NCBI GenBank assembly: GCA_021203545.1
Contig: JAJQAZ010000153.1
Span: 1 to 50,221 of the forward strand
Length of the DNA: 50,221 bases
Direction: 5' to 3'
From: Tannerellaceae bacterium
Lineage (GTDB): Bacteria; Bacteroidota; Bacteroidia; Bacteroidales; Tannerellaceae
Shown here piece by piece: positions 25,437 through 35,067 of the stretch (positions are counted from its first letter, which is position 1; every line of letters starts with the position of its first letter). Under the pieces are notes generated by a model. That model saw only the letters and a list, made by a program, of their open reading frames with translations, ran no database searches and had not been told where the DNA came from. Position numbers and translations under genes: made by a program.

Positions 25437-27343
25437 ATGGCAAAAAAGAGAGAAGCGGAAGTTATAGCAATTAAACGGGTAGAACCGTTAAGCTGGTGGA
25501 TCGGGATGAAAACTCCCCTGTAATTAATGATTTACGGAGAAAATCTGGCCGGCAGTACAATTCAGACCCAACGAAAAGGGGTAAGAATTAAAAAGGTACA
25601 CAAATCCGATAGCCCCAACTATCTTTTTGTTGATATAGAGATCGCCCCTACCACACAGGCAGGTAAGTGCACTTTCGATATCAAAAAAGGCAGCCAGACA
25701 GTTCATTTTGATTATCTGCTGGAAAGACGGCACAAAGATTCCGCTACCCGTAAAAGCTTTTCGGCCGCCGATCTGATCTATCTATTGATGCCGGATCGTT
25801 TTGCCAATGGTGACCCGGGAAATGATTCTACCGGAAATACAAAAGAGAAAGTAAACCGGAAAGAACCTTCCGGCCGCCATGGAGGAGATTTACAGGGTAT
25901 TATTGACCATCTTGATTACCTTTCCGGACTGGGAGTTACTACCTTATGGATTACTCCGCCCCAACTTGACAACGAACCGGAGCAATCGTATCACGGATAC
26001 GCCAGTGCAGACTATTACCATATTGATCCGCGGTTCGGAGACAACGAGTTATACCAGCAGTTGGTGGTAGAAGCCCATTGGAGGGATATTAAAGTTATTA
26101 TGGATGCTGTTCCCAACCATTGTGGTACAGCACATTGGTGGATGCAGGATTTGCCTTTCCGGAACTGGATACATCAGCCACCGGAATTTATTCGCTCTAA
26201 CTACCGGCTGGTTACTACTGTTGACAAAAATAGTGCAAAGATAGACCGGCTGGAGACAGTAGACGGTTGGTTTGACAATTCTATGCCGGATATGGCTTTA
26301 GAGAATCCCTATGTACAGCAATATTTTCTGCAGGCTTATATCTGGTGGATCGAATGGGCGGATCTGGACGGGTTGCGGGTAGATACATTTCCATACAATG
26401 ACAGGATTGGTATTGCTAACTGGACACAGGGTATTCTAAAAGAGTATCCTAATCTGAATATCGTAGCAGAATGTTGGCATTCCTCCCCAGCGGTAGTAGC
26501 TTACTGGATGGGGAAAAATAAAAACAGTGACGGATATTCCTCCCATCTGCCTGCTGTGATGGATTTCCCATTACAGGAAGCCTTACAGGAAGGTATAGCC
26601 GAAGATTCTACCGACTGGATGAAGGGGATGAACCGTTTATACGAAGCACTGGCACTTGACTTTCTATATGCAGACCCGAAATCATTATTATTATTTCTGG
26701 ACAATCATGATACAATCCGGTTTGCCGATGCTATGAAAGGAAATAAAGATAAGATAAAATGGGGTTAACCCTACTGGCCACATTGAGAGGGATTCCTCAA
26801 CTATATTATGGTACGGAGTACGGATTCCGCTCCACTAACTTATCCAAAGGAGACGGAGCCAGCCGGAAAGATTTCCCCGGTGGTTGGAGAAAAGACCGCA
26901 AAGACCTGTTTACAGGTGAAGGCGCAACCGCACATGAAAAAGAGATCTTTGAACATGCCTGCCGGTTATTTAACTGGCGTAAAACAGCAACCGTAATTCA
27001 CGAGGGAGAAACCACTCATTTTCTACCCCGGAATAATACATACGGCTATTTCCGTTATACCCGGGATGAAGCTGTATTCGTATTCCTGAACCCCACCCGT
27101 AAAGATGTTAGGATTGACTGGGAACATTATTCCGAGTGTCTGAAAGATTACGGTTCCGGAACAGATATTCTGACAGGTGATAAAGTAGCTGTAGGAGAAG
27201 AGTTCAAAGTAAAAGCTCATCAATCCGTAGTGATCGAATTAATTCCCACTCCGAAAAAGAGAACCAAAACCACAGCCTCAAAACAACCGGTTGCAGCAAA
27301 AACAAAACAACCAAAAGCAGGAAAAGTAACTAAAAGCAGATAG
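25437..27343 (+). pseudogene. GH13 cyclomaltodextrinase-like enzyme, stop and frameshift
   Basis: A cytoplasmic (no signal peptide) GH13 enzyme with the cyclomaltodextrinase N-terminal domain, about 635 codons. It carries two lesions. TAA at 25521-25523 replaces the Gln of the conserved WWxGMKxPxLQLMIYG strand. A one-base deletion at 26755-26758 (AAAA for AAAAA) breaks DKIK-MGLTLLATLRGIPQ. All catalytic motifs remain: DAVPNHC (about 223), GLRVDTF with nucleophile Asp 316, ECWH with Glu 345, and NHD ending at Asp 425. The last 30 residues are a Lys/Thr-rich tail. It would hydrolyse maltodextrins, cyclodextrin or pullulan fragments. The first usable ATG after the TAA is at 25527, so the N-terminus may restart there, but the frameshift would still truncate it. 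Confidence 0.85.
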
Positions 27344-27370
27344 ATTCTTACAAAGTTATCAGAAAAAGGA

Positions 27371-27378
27371 TATATTTG
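27371..27378 (+). promoter_or_regulatory. -7 promoter box
   Basis: TATATTTG, an exact TAnnTTTG, lies 29 bases before the ATG at 27408. Confidence 0.5.
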
Positions 27379-27407
27379 CATATACAAAATTTATATAACC
27401 TAATCCT

Positions 27408-28280
27408 ATGAGTTTTTTAAATAAGCTATTCGGGAAAGATAAAAAATTAAAGAAACAATTAATTTCCCTTTTAAAACAAAATGCTAACGAGAAGATTCCA
27501 ACCAGTATTCGTTACCAGGATAAAACATATTATATAACTCCTCGTGTGGATTCTATCGAACTGAAAGCAGACGGAGAGCAAAGCATTTCGATTGCTAAAT
27601 CCGGCTTTATGGATATCAAAACCATAATAGCAGAAGCCGGCCAACTGTTAGAGGAATATAACAAAGGATGGAATGAAGAAAAACAGGATATTGATAGACT
27701 CAACAATTTCCGGAAAGATATCGCCTCCCTGATAAGAGAATGTAATATCATATTTAATGACAGAGCTGAGGAATTTAAAAGCGTAGAAGAGATAGGTGAA
27801 TATAATTTTAAGGTAGGAATTCTTGCACTGGATATTGATTGTCCCAAACTGGCCGGCCCGTTTTTTATGTGCGCTGCTGGTAATGGGTGTGAAGATAAAG
27901 ACCGGTGCCAAACTTTAATGGCCCACTGTATGATAGAAGATGGAGGGGCATATGAGGCTATAGAAACTCTTCAAATCGTAATAACACGAAACCCGGAATA
28001 TACACTTGCATGGAACCACTTAGGAAGAGCATATGCAGCAGTAGGAAAAGTTGGTAAAGCCGGAAAGTGTATTCTAAAGGCAGTATCTTTGGAAAAAAAC
28101 TTAACAGACCTCTGTGACTACTATTCCATATTAGGTGAATTTCTTAAACAACTAAATAAAGAAGACTGGGCTAATCATTTTATAGAACTTTCAGAAAAAG
28201 AAGAACCCAACGAAAATACGCCTCAAATACTGGAAGAAATAACCACCTATTTTGAAGAGCTTAGTTCCAAAGAAGAGTAA
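27408..28280 (+). CDS. TPR-like hypothetical protein
   Basis: 290 residues, soluble and cytoplasmic. The N-terminus is basic (NKLFGKDKKLKKQL). The middle holds a helical, coiled-coil-like segment with many Glu/Lys. Residues about 185-250 resemble two tetratricopeptide repeats (YEAIETLQIVITRNPEYTLA, then WNHLGRAYAAVGKVGKAGK). A strong promoter box lies upstream and a terminator lies at 28291-28318, so it is a single-gene unit. Function unknown. Confidence 0.78.
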   Translation: MSFLNKLFGKDKKLKKQLISLLKQNANEKIPTSIRYQDKTYYITPRVDSIELKADGEQSISIAKSGFMDIKTIIAEAGQLLEEYNKGWNEEKQDIDRLNNFRKDIASLIRECNIIFNDRAEEFKSVEEIGEYNFKVGILALDIDCPKLAGPFFMCAAGNGCEDKDRCQTLMAHCMIEDGGAYEAIETLQIVITRNPEYTLAWNHLGRAYAAVGKVGKAGKCILKAVSLEKNLTDLCDYYSILGEFLKQLNKEDWANHFIELSEKEEPNENTPQILEEITTYFEELSSKEE

Positions 28281-28290
28281 GAAAACAATA

Positions 28291-28318
28291 AGGGCTATCC
28301 CCTCCCTGAGATAGCCCT
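28291..28318 (+). terminator. Intrinsic terminator
   Basis: The 9-bp stem AGGGCTATC / GATAGCCCT, with a loop of about 10 bases, is followed by TTTGGATTT, 10 bases after the stop of the TPR-like gene. Confidence 0.8.
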
Positions 28319-28518
28319 TTGGATTTAATTAGTTGCAAGGTTTTGATTAATTACTTACTGTGGTTACAATTAACAACTATACATTATATATGATTATAAC
28401 TTACATTATAATTAACTGAAACTTTTAAGTAAAAATAGGGAGTTCTACCCTGTTCGATGTGTAGAAATTAGTATTCCTATGGGAAAAACTGTTACTTTTG
28501 TTTTAAAAACAAACAAAC
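28319..28518. other. Intergenic region with promoter box
   Basis: About 200 AT-rich bases without an ORF. TACTTTTG at 28493-28500, an exact TAnnTTTG, lies 18 bases before the ATG of the next gene. Nothing else stands out. Confidence 0.45.
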
Positions 28519-29166
28519 ATGAAATATATCTTCAGGCTTACTCTTTGCCTGCTTTTTATTCTTTCCGGTTACAATTTCGCAAAAGCACAAACAACTGTTG
28601 ATGAGGCAGCATACGCAAAATTAATGCAACGTTTCCTGAACGATGAAAAACTATCCACACAGGAGTACGACGTTCTTTATTATGGATATATTTTTCAGGA
28701 TACATACAAAGGAAGCTCAATTCCATCGGTAGACGCTGCGGTAGAAATGGCTCAACAGGACGATTGGGAAAAGGCTTATGATATGGCTATCCTGGCAATT
28801 CCCGAACATCCCGTATCCCTTAAACTCTATCACCTATTAGTATCCATAGCAGGCTCTGTTCCACATGCTCCGGAAAATGCCACAGAAATATATACAAACC
28901 GCTTATTGGCTTTATTGGGTGCCATTCTGCGCAGTGGAGACGGAACAGGTAAAGAAACTGCTTTTTGGGTAAATACAATTTCCGACGAATACATCTTTAT
29001 GACGAATTATCTGGGAATAGATAATATTAAAAGCCAGCGGCTATACGAAGAAAATGATATCTATTATGATGTATTTGAAATTGATCCGGGAGCACGTTAT
29101 GAAGGAACAGAAATATGGTTCGATGTCTCCCCTTCGATAGATTACATGTCTCAATTTTTTGAATGA
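28519..29166 (+). CDS. DUF4919-like secreted protein
   Basis: 215 residues with a clear signal peptide (MKYIFRLTLCLLFILSGYNFAKA), so periplasmic or exported. The mature part is helical, with LYYGYIFQD and a repeat-like AYDMAILAIPEHPVSLKLYH. Its end, YDVFEIDPG followed by EIWFDVS, is of the DUF4919 type common in Bacteroidetes. The function of that family is unknown. It is upstream of the arabinofuranosidase but has its own promoter, so a shared role is not implied. Confidence 0.78.
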   Translation: MKYIFRLTLCLLFILSGYNFAKAQTTVDEAAYAKLMQRFLNDEKLSTQEYDVLYYGYIFQDTYKGSSIPSVDAAVEMAQQDDWEKAYDMAILAIPEHPVSLKLYHLLVSIAGSVPHAPENATEIYTNRLLALLGAILRSGDGTGKETAFWVNTISDEYIFMTNYLGIDNIKSQRLYEENDIYYDVFEIDPGARYEGTEIWFDVSPSIDYMSQFFE

Positions 29167-29216
29167 AGTAAAGGATTGATCAATTTTTACACATTCCTAT
29201 CTGATTTTTGCAGGAC

Positions 29217-29248
29217 TTTGTTTTCTGCCGGTATTTTTTATACCTTTG
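29217..29248 (+). promoter_or_regulatory. Full Bacteroidetes promoter (-33 and -7)
   Basis: TTTG at 29217-29220, a 20-base spacer, then TACCTTTG at 29241-29248. Spacing and both boxes match the Bacteroidetes consensus exactly. It drives the GH51 gene with a leader of about 60 bases and is the best complete promoter in the window. Confidence 0.75.
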
Positions 29249-29317
29249 AGATTTTGTGTATAACTTATACTTTATGAAAAACTCAGTCTGAAATAATAAT
29301 CTAAAAGAGTAATTACC

Positions 29318-31915
29318 ATGAATCACAAACTTTTAGTATGTATCCGGTTAGGGATACTTCTCTTATTCACCGGAATCCGGCCGGTAGTTGCCGGAGTATG
29401 CAATGAACCTGATTCAGCCTATGTTTTTGCCTACAGTACGGATAAAAATGATAATCACAACGGATTGCATTTTGCCTGGAGTATTGATGCTGTCAACTGG
29501 CATCCGGTAGGTCCGGAGTTCCAATTTATGCGGTCGTTCTATGGACGGTGGGGACCACAGAAAAAAATGTTTGATCCCTACATTTTTCAGGATAAAGAAG
29601 GATGGTTTCATTGCGTTTTTAGTGTAAATGAGGAAGATAATAAGTTTGCTTATTCGGTTTCTCCGGATCTCATTACATGGAAATCACAGGATTTTCCGGC
29701 CGTACCTGTAAAAACAAATTGCATGGCAATGGAAATAGGAGTTAATTTAGAAAGCGGACTATATCAGGTAAGTTGGCTGGACACAAAAAGTAATCAGTAT
29801 TATGCAGTTACTACTTCAAACATCCTTCAATTGTCAGATGCGAAACAAATTGCAGCCGGTCAGCGTAAAAATGACCGCCGGGAAGTTATTATCAACGGCA
29901 TTCCATTAACCGGTACAATTCATAAAGTGAAATGGACAATTCTTGATGGTATAATCAAAAAACAGGAATTATCAGCTTATAAAACAGAATTATATGCAGA
30001 ATATGCAAAAGATGATGCCACACGGTTTGCCGGACTGGAAGAGATCCGGGGTTCTTTATCAGTAATCCCGGAAAAAAGTAAAGCGATTAGTAATATGTTA
30101 ATCGGTATTTTCTTTGAAGATATTAATTATGCAGCGGACGGAGGTTTGTATGCCGAATTGATACAAAACCGTGATTTTGAATATTCACCAGATGATAAAG
30201 AAGGAAAAGATGAAAACTGGAATGCTACTACCAGTTGGTCTGTCAAAGGAACCGGATTAACATTTTCGATAGATACAAAAGACCCCATTCATCCGAATAA
30301 TCCTCATTATGCAGTATTAGAAATTCACCAGCCCGGAAGTGCTTTAGTAAATGAAGGATGGGATGGTATAGCAGTGAAAGCCGGTGAAAAGTATGACTTT
30401 TCTGCTTTTATCCGCACTCCGGAGGGAGCGAAAGGAAAAGTACTGATCCGCTTAACCGACGAACAGGGACAGGTAGTTGGTGAAACCTCATTGAAAACCG
30501 GACAGGCCAGTTGGAAAAAGCAGGAATCGACCCTGACAGCCAGGTCAACGGTAACTAATACCCGGTTGGAAATCATTCCTGAATTTTCAGGAAAAATAGA
30601 ACTGGATATGATATCTTTATTCCCCCGTAATACTTTTAAAGGACGAAAAAATGGTTTACGCGCTGACCTTGCACAGGTGTTGGCCGATATAAAACCTAAA
30701 TTTGTCCGTTTCCCGGGTGGCTGTGTAGCCCACGGGGATGGTCTGGGGAATATATACCGTTGGGTAAATACGGTCGGCCCGCTGGAATCAAGAGTACCAC
30801 AACGCAATTTATGGGGATATCATCAGACGGCTGGTTTAGGCTATTATGAATATTTCCAGTTCTGTGAAGACATCGGTGCACAACCGGTTCCGGTAGTTGC
30901 GGCCGGTGTACCGTGTCAGAATTCCGGAGTAGGTGGCCACGGACAACAATGTGGTATTCCCATGGATGAAATGAACGACTATATACAGGAATTATTTGAC
31001 CTGATTGAGTTTGCCAACGGTAGCGTACAGACCAAATGGGGTAAGGTGCGTGCAGAAATGGGACATCCTAAACCTTTTAACCTGAAATACCTGGGAGTAG
31101 GAAATGAAGATCTGATCTCTGAAGTTTTTATCGAACGGTTTGAAATGATCTGCAATGCATTCCGCGAAAAACATCCTGAAATTTCTATTATCGGTACGTC
31201 AGGTCCTTTTCATGAAGGATCGGATTATGAAGCCGGATGGGAAGTGTCTACCCGTATGAATATACCTTTAGTGGATGAACATTATTATTTGTCGCCGGCA
31301 TGGTATATCTATAATCAGGATTATTATGATAAATACGACCGTAACAAACCAAAAGTGTATTTAGGTGAATATGCGGCCCATTTACCCGATCGCTCGATAA
31401 ATATAGAATCCGCTTTAGCGGAAGCTTTACATTTGATTAATCTGGAACGGAACGGAGATGTGGTGTATATGTCATCCTACGCACCCTTATTAGCCAAAGA
31501 AAACCGGACCCAATGGAATCCGGACCTGATTTATTTCAATAATACGGAGATAAAACCAACTGTGGGTTATTATGTGCAGAAGTTATGGGGTAATCATGCA
31601 GGCGATACCTATATCCCACACGTAATCCAATTATCCAGTGAAAAGGAAAGTGTACGTAAAAGGGTCGCGACTTCAATTGTACGGGATAGCGAGACCGGCG
31701 ATTTGATTATCAAAATGGTAAATTTATTGCCTGAAACGGTAAATCTGAATCTGGATATCGAAGAGCTGGTAAAAGGAACACAGGCATTTAAAGTAATATT
31801 ACAGGGAACTCCGGAAGATAAAACCGCTAAACCAAACGAAAGTCTTGTACCACTGGAAGAAGTAATACAAACAGAATTGCCCCCTTATTCACTAACAATT
31901 TATCGCCTTCAGTAA
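29318..31915 (+). CDS. GH51 alpha-L-arabinofuranosidase with GH43-like N-terminal part
   Basis: 865 residues with a signal peptide. Residues about 25-200 look like the start of a five-bladed GH43/GH32-type propeller (YVFAYSTDKNDNHNGLHFAW, SIDAVNWHPVG, FDPYIFQDKEGWFHCVFS). About 230-440 contain a CBM4-like domain (FEDINYAADGGLYAELIQNR, then the carbohydrate-binding sandwich). The rest is the GH51 barrel and C-terminal domain, with acid/base Glu in YLGVGNEDL and nucleophile Glu in VYLGEYAAH. It would release arabinose from arabinan or arabinoxylan outside the cytoplasm. It has its own complete promoter and terminator. No SusC/SusD pair is nearby. Confidence 0.9.
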   Translation: MNHKLLVCIRLGILLLFTGIRPVVAGVCNEPDSAYVFAYSTDKNDNHNGLHFAWSIDAVNWHPVGPEFQFMRSFYGRWGPQKKMFDPYIFQDKEGWFHCVFSVNEEDNKFAYSVSPDLITWKSQDFPAVPVKTNCMAMEIGVNLESGLYQVSWLDTKSNQYYAVTTSNILQLSDAKQIAAGQRKNDRREVIINGIPLTGTIHKVKWTILDGIIKKQELSAYKTELYAEYAKDDATRFAGLEEIRGSLSVIPEKSKAISNMLIGIFFEDINYAADGGLYAELIQNRDFEYSPDDKEGKDENWNATTSWSVKGTGLTFSIDTKDPIHPNNPHYAVLEIHQPGSALVNEGWDGIAVKAGEKYDFSAFIRTPEGAKGKVLIRLTDEQGQVVGETSLKTGQASWKKQESTLTARSTVTNTRLEIIPEFSGKIELDMISLFPRNTFKGRKNGLRADLAQVLADIKPKFVRFPGGCVAHGDGLGNIYRWVNTVGPLESRVPQRNLWGYHQTAGLGYYEYFQFCEDIGAQPVPVVAAGVPCQNSGVGGHGQQCGIPMDEMNDYIQELFDLIEFANGSVQTKWGKVRAEMGHPKPFNLKYLGVGNEDLISEVFIERFEMICNAFREKHPEISIIGTSGPFHEGSDYEAGWEVSTRMNIPLVDEHYYLSPAWYIYNQDYYDKYDRNKPKVYLGEYAAHLPDRSINIESALAEALHLINLERNGDVVYMSSYAPLLAKENRTQWNPDLIYFNNTEIKPTVGYYVQKLWGNHAGDTYIPHVIQLSSEKESVRKRVATSIVRDSETGDLIIKMVNLLPETVNLNLDIEELVKGTQAFKVILQGTPEDKTAKPNESLVPLEEVIQTELPPYSLTIYRLQ

Positions 31916-31949
31916 AACATACAATAAATAAAACTTATAGAGTTTATTC

Positions 31950-32005
31950 TAATCACCCGTTTTAAAATCTGATAAATAAGTCAGTAAATATAAAACGGGT
32001 GATTA
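31950..32005 (+). terminator. Terminator hairpin after GH51 gene
   Basis: A perfect 15-bp stem TAATCACCCGTTTTA (31950-31964) pairs with 31991-32005 around a 26-base loop. Confidence 0.7.
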
Positions 32006-32085
32006 AATAATAGATACTATATATTTTTAGTGTTAACCGGAATAAAACAGCAATTGTTAAACTAAAGTTAAATCTTACCTTCTCT

Positions 32086-32098
32086 GTTACAACGTAAC
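32086..32098. promoter_or_regulatory. Palindrome in tetR promoter region
   Basis: GTTAC-AAC-GTAAC lies upstream of a near-consensus -7 box, TAATATTG at 32109-32116 (one mismatch). It could bind a second regulator. Confidence 0.3.
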
Positions 32099-32122
32099 AA
32101 AAAGGAACTAATATTGCACCTG

Positions 32123-32140
32123 TTCAACAAAATTGTTGAA
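32123..32140. promoter_or_regulatory. TetR operator, copy 1 (autoregulation)
   Basis: TTCAACAAAATTGTTGAA is an 18-bp palindrome except at its centre. It lies just downstream of the -7 box at 32109-32116 and 50 bases before the tetR start, covering the probable transcription start. The same 16-bp core recurs at 32824-32839. Confidence 0.7.
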
Positions 32141-32189
32141 CCATACAACCAATAGACTTGTTCATCTGTAAATAGTAAAATAAAAAGAT

Positions 32190-32807
32190 ATGGCTCCTAA
32201 GGAAACGACAACCGAACAACTTATTCTGGAAGCTACTGAAGCCGAATTCCTCGAAAAAGGATACGGCAAAGCGCGCACCACGGAAATAGCCCGGCTGGCA
32301 GGGGTAAACCACTCCATGCTGCACTATTATTTTCGGACTAAAGAGAACCTCTTTGAAGTGATGTTCCAGAAAAAAGCCAAAAGTATGGCGGAAGTCATGA
32401 TACTGACAATCAGACAGGATTTACCTTTTCTTGAAAAAATTAAAAAGGACGTTGAAGACCATTTCGATTTCGTGGCAGCTAACGAGAAACTCCCCGCTTT
32501 TATATTCAGTGAAGTCCTGTATGATGAAAAAATTAAAGCTATATTCATAAACATCCTGCAGGAAAAAATAAAAACGATTCTCCATAAACTGAAAAAGGAA
32601 ATAGAGATGGAGGCAAGCAAATGAACTATCCGATATGTGGAACCAGTAGACCTTTTATTTAATATTGTAGCCCTTAATGTTTTTGTATTTACGGCTCTTC
32701 CTATCATGTCCGGAGTATTAAATCTGGATGGGGAAAAATATGCCGCTTTCTTACAACACCGGAAAGAAGCAAATGTAGATACAATTTTCAGACAATTAAA
32801 GACTTAA
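32190..32807 (+). pseudogene. TetR/CecR-type regulator with in-frame TGA
   Basis: A 205-codon TetR-family repressor of the exporter operon behind it. The N-terminal HTH is complete (ILEATEAEFLEKGYGKARTT, then EIARLAGVNHSMLHYYFRTKENLF). TGA at 32622-32624 (codon 145) interrupts the ligand-binding half. The same frame continues for 60 codons (VEPVDLLFNIVALNVFVFTA, then LPIMSGVL) to a natural TAA at 32805-32807. CGA-to-TGA is one way to produce it. The operator core lies both before this gene and before the exporter, so autoregulation and control of efflux are very likely. A product cut at 144 residues could bind DNA but might not respond to ligand. Confidence 0.85.
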
Positions 32808-32815
32808 TTTTTTTA

Positions 32816-32839
32816 TACCTATGTCAACAAAATTGTTGA
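32816..32839 (+). promoter_or_regulatory. Exporter promoter box and TetR operator, copy 2
   Basis: A one-mismatch -7 box TACCTATG (32816-32823) is followed at once by the operator TCAACAAAATTGTTGA (32824-32839), identical in core to copy 1. A further half-site series TTGTTGATCAAATTTG follows at 32846-32861. A bound TetR protein would block initiation of the efflux operon. Confidence 0.7.
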
Positions 32840-32899
32840 TCATTTTGTTGATCAAATTTGTTATAGCTAAAGAAACAACATCCAATCATATATAATGAT

Positions 32900-34150
32900 A
32901 TGAAAAAAAGACTATCCATACTTATCATTTTACTGCTCATAGTACATGCCGGATATGCTCAACTAAGTATTGAAGAGTGCTATGAAAGGGCAGAAGCAAA
33001 CTATCCGCTCATCCGGCAATACGGCCTGATAGAAAAAACAAAGGAGTACAACCTTTCCAACGCATCCAAAGGCTACCTTCCACAGATGCAGTTAAATGCA
33101 AAAGCCACCTACCAGTCGGAAGCAACCCAAATCCCTATCGATGTGGAAGGAGTACCGCAATTAAGTAAAGACCAATACCAGACTACCCTGGATATTAACC
33201 AAAGTATCTGGGACGGCGGGGCCATCAAATCACAAAAAGAAATTATCCGGACACAGGCCGGGATAGACAGGCAAAACCTGGAAGTAACCCTGTATGCTAT
33301 CCGTAACAGAGTGAACCAGCTTTTCTTCGGCATACTCCTGTATGATGAAACACTCGCACAAAACACCCTCTACCTGGAAGACCTGGAACGCAACTATACC
33401 GAGGTAGCCGCATACGTCGTAAACGGACTGGCTAATCAGGCCGACCTGGATGCCGTAGAGATAGAACGGGTAAAAGCAATCCAGAGCCGTGTACAAACCA
33501 CATACAACCGGAATGCCTACCTCGAAATGCTCTCCGTACTTATCGGCGAGCCGGTAGACGAAAATACCAGACTGGTAAAGCCATCCCCCAACCAGCTCTA
33601 TACAAACACCATACAGCGACCCGAACTGGCACTTTACGAAGCACAGTTTGCCAACCTTGAGGCACAAAAGAAAGAGATTAAAGCCAGTCTGATGCCAAAA
33701 CTCAATGTCAATGCCACAGGAGGATACGGCCGGCCGGGCTTAAACATGCTGGAAAATAAATTCTCTGCTTACTACATAGCGGGCCTTTCTTTTAACTGGA
33801 ACCTGGGTAATTTCTACACACGGAAAAACAACCTGGGAAAAATAGAAATCAACCGGGGCACCATAGAAACCCAGCGGGAAACATTCCTTTTTAACACCGA
33901 ACTGGATATGACACAAAGCGGAAATGAAATCCGGAAATACCGGGAATTGCTTCAAACGGATGATGAAATTATCCGCCTGCGCGCTTCCGTGCGGAGTGCC
34001 TCCGAAGCAAAAGTGGCCAACGGTACCCTATCGGTACTCGACCTGATGAAAGAAGTCAATGCCGAACAAACGGCCATACAGGATAAAATCCTGCATGAAA
34101 TACAACTTTTGCAATCCATTTATAACATGAAATACATTACGAACAACTAA
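32900..34150 (+). CDS. TolC-family outer-membrane efflux protein
   Basis: 416 residues with signal peptide MKKRLSILIILLLIVHAGYA. Two long helical repeats of the OEP type are visible. The N-terminal repeat begins LSIEECYERAEANYPLIRQY, and the C-terminal half has ALYEAQFANLEAQKKEIKAS and NGTLSVLDLMKEVNAEQTAI. It forms the outer-membrane channel of the exporter. It is the first gene of a six-gene operon with an HlyD protein, two ATPases and two permeases, and is under the TetR operator. Confidence 0.9.
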   Translation: MKKRLSILIILLLIVHAGYAQLSIEECYERAEANYPLIRQYGLIEKTKEYNLSNASKGYLPQMQLNAKATYQSEATQIPIDVEGVPQLSKDQYQTTLDINQSIWDGGAIKSQKEIIRTQAGIDRQNLEVTLYAIRNRVNQLFFGILLYDETLAQNTLYLEDLERNYTEVAAYVVNGLANQADLDAVEIERVKAIQSRVQTTYNRNAYLEMLSVLIGEPVDENTRLVKPSPNQLYTNTIQRPELALYEAQFANLEAQKKEIKASLMPKLNVNATGGYGRPGLNMLENKFSAYYIAGLSFNWNLGNFYTRKNNLGKIEINRGTIETQRETFLFNTELDMTQSGNEIRKYRELLQTDDEIIRLRASVRSASEAKVANGTLSVLDLMKEVNAEQTAIQDKILHEIQLLQSIYNMKYITNN

Positions 34151-34166
34151 GAAAAAAAACAACGAT

Positions 34167-35063
34167 ATGAAGAAGATTAAACATCTGATTATGGTAGTAT
34201 GGGTACTTACCCTATCAGCCTGCCACCACAAAGGATTGGAATACGATGCCTCCGGCGTATTTGAAGTCACCGAAGTAATTGTCTCCTCACAGGGAAACGG
34301 CGAAATCCTCTGGTTCCAACTTTCAGAAGGTGACCAGCTGGAAGCGGGTCAACAGGTTGGGCTTATTGACACGACCCAACTATACCTCCGGAAAATCCAG
34401 TTAGACGCAAGCATTGGAAGTGTACAGAATAGAAAAACAACCGTTTCCACCCAAATAGCCGCTATTCAGCAGCAAATAGAGACGCAGAAAACCGAACAGA
34501 GACGGTATGAAAACCTGATTACGATGAATGCCGGTAATCAAAAACAGCTGGATGATGTGAATGCCCAGATAGAACTACTCGAAAAGCAACTGGCGGCGCA
34601 ATACGAAACAGTCCGGAACAACAACAGCAGCCTGACGGAAGAAACCCAGTCATACCGGGCACAAATCGACCAGCTGGAAGACCAGATAAAAAATTCCCTT
34701 ATCATCAGCCCTATTAAAGGAACGGTACTGGCGAAATACGCAGAACCGGGCGAACTGGCTACACAAGGGAAAGCCCTCTTTAAAATAGCCGACATCGAAA
34801 CCATGTATCTTCGTGCCTATATTACTTCCAGCCAGCTCACGTCCGTAAAAATCGGACAGGATGTGCAGGTCTACTCCGATATGGGCGAATCAGGCAGCCG
34901 GGAATACAACGGCAGAGTAACATGGATATCCGACAAAACGGAATTCACCCCCAAAACCATCCAGACACGGGATGAAAGAGCCAATCTGGTATATGCCGTC
35001 AAAATACAAGTACAAAACGACGGATACATAAAGAAAGGCATGTATGGAGAAGTCAAATTCTAA
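34167..35063 (+). CDS. HlyD-family periplasmic adaptor (YbhG-like)
   Basis: 298 residues. The lipoprotein signal ends in LSAC. The biotinyl-lipoyl half-motifs flank a coiled-coil hairpin (about 90-180: KTTVSTQIAAIQQQIETQKT and beyond). The barrel region has IISPIKGTVLAKYAEPGELA. It bridges the inner-membrane ABC permeases to the TolC-like channel. It is spaced 16 bases after the channel gene, and the following ATPase start lies at or inside its end. Confidence 0.92.
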   Translation: MKKIKHLIMVVWVLTLSACHHKGLEYDASGVFEVTEVIVSSQGNGEILWFQLSEGDQLEAGQQVGLIDTTQLYLRKIQLDASIGSVQNRKTTVSTQIAAIQQQIETQKTEQRRYENLITMNAGNQKQLDDVNAQIELLEKQLAAQYETVRNNNSSLTEETQSYRAQIDQLEDQIKNSLIISPIKGTVLAKYAEPGELATQGKALFKIADIETMYLRAYITSSQLTSVKIGQDVQVYSDMGESGSREYNGRVTWISDKTEFTPKTIQTRDERANLVYAVKIQVQNDGYIKKGMYGEVKF

Positions 35064-35067
35064 ACCC

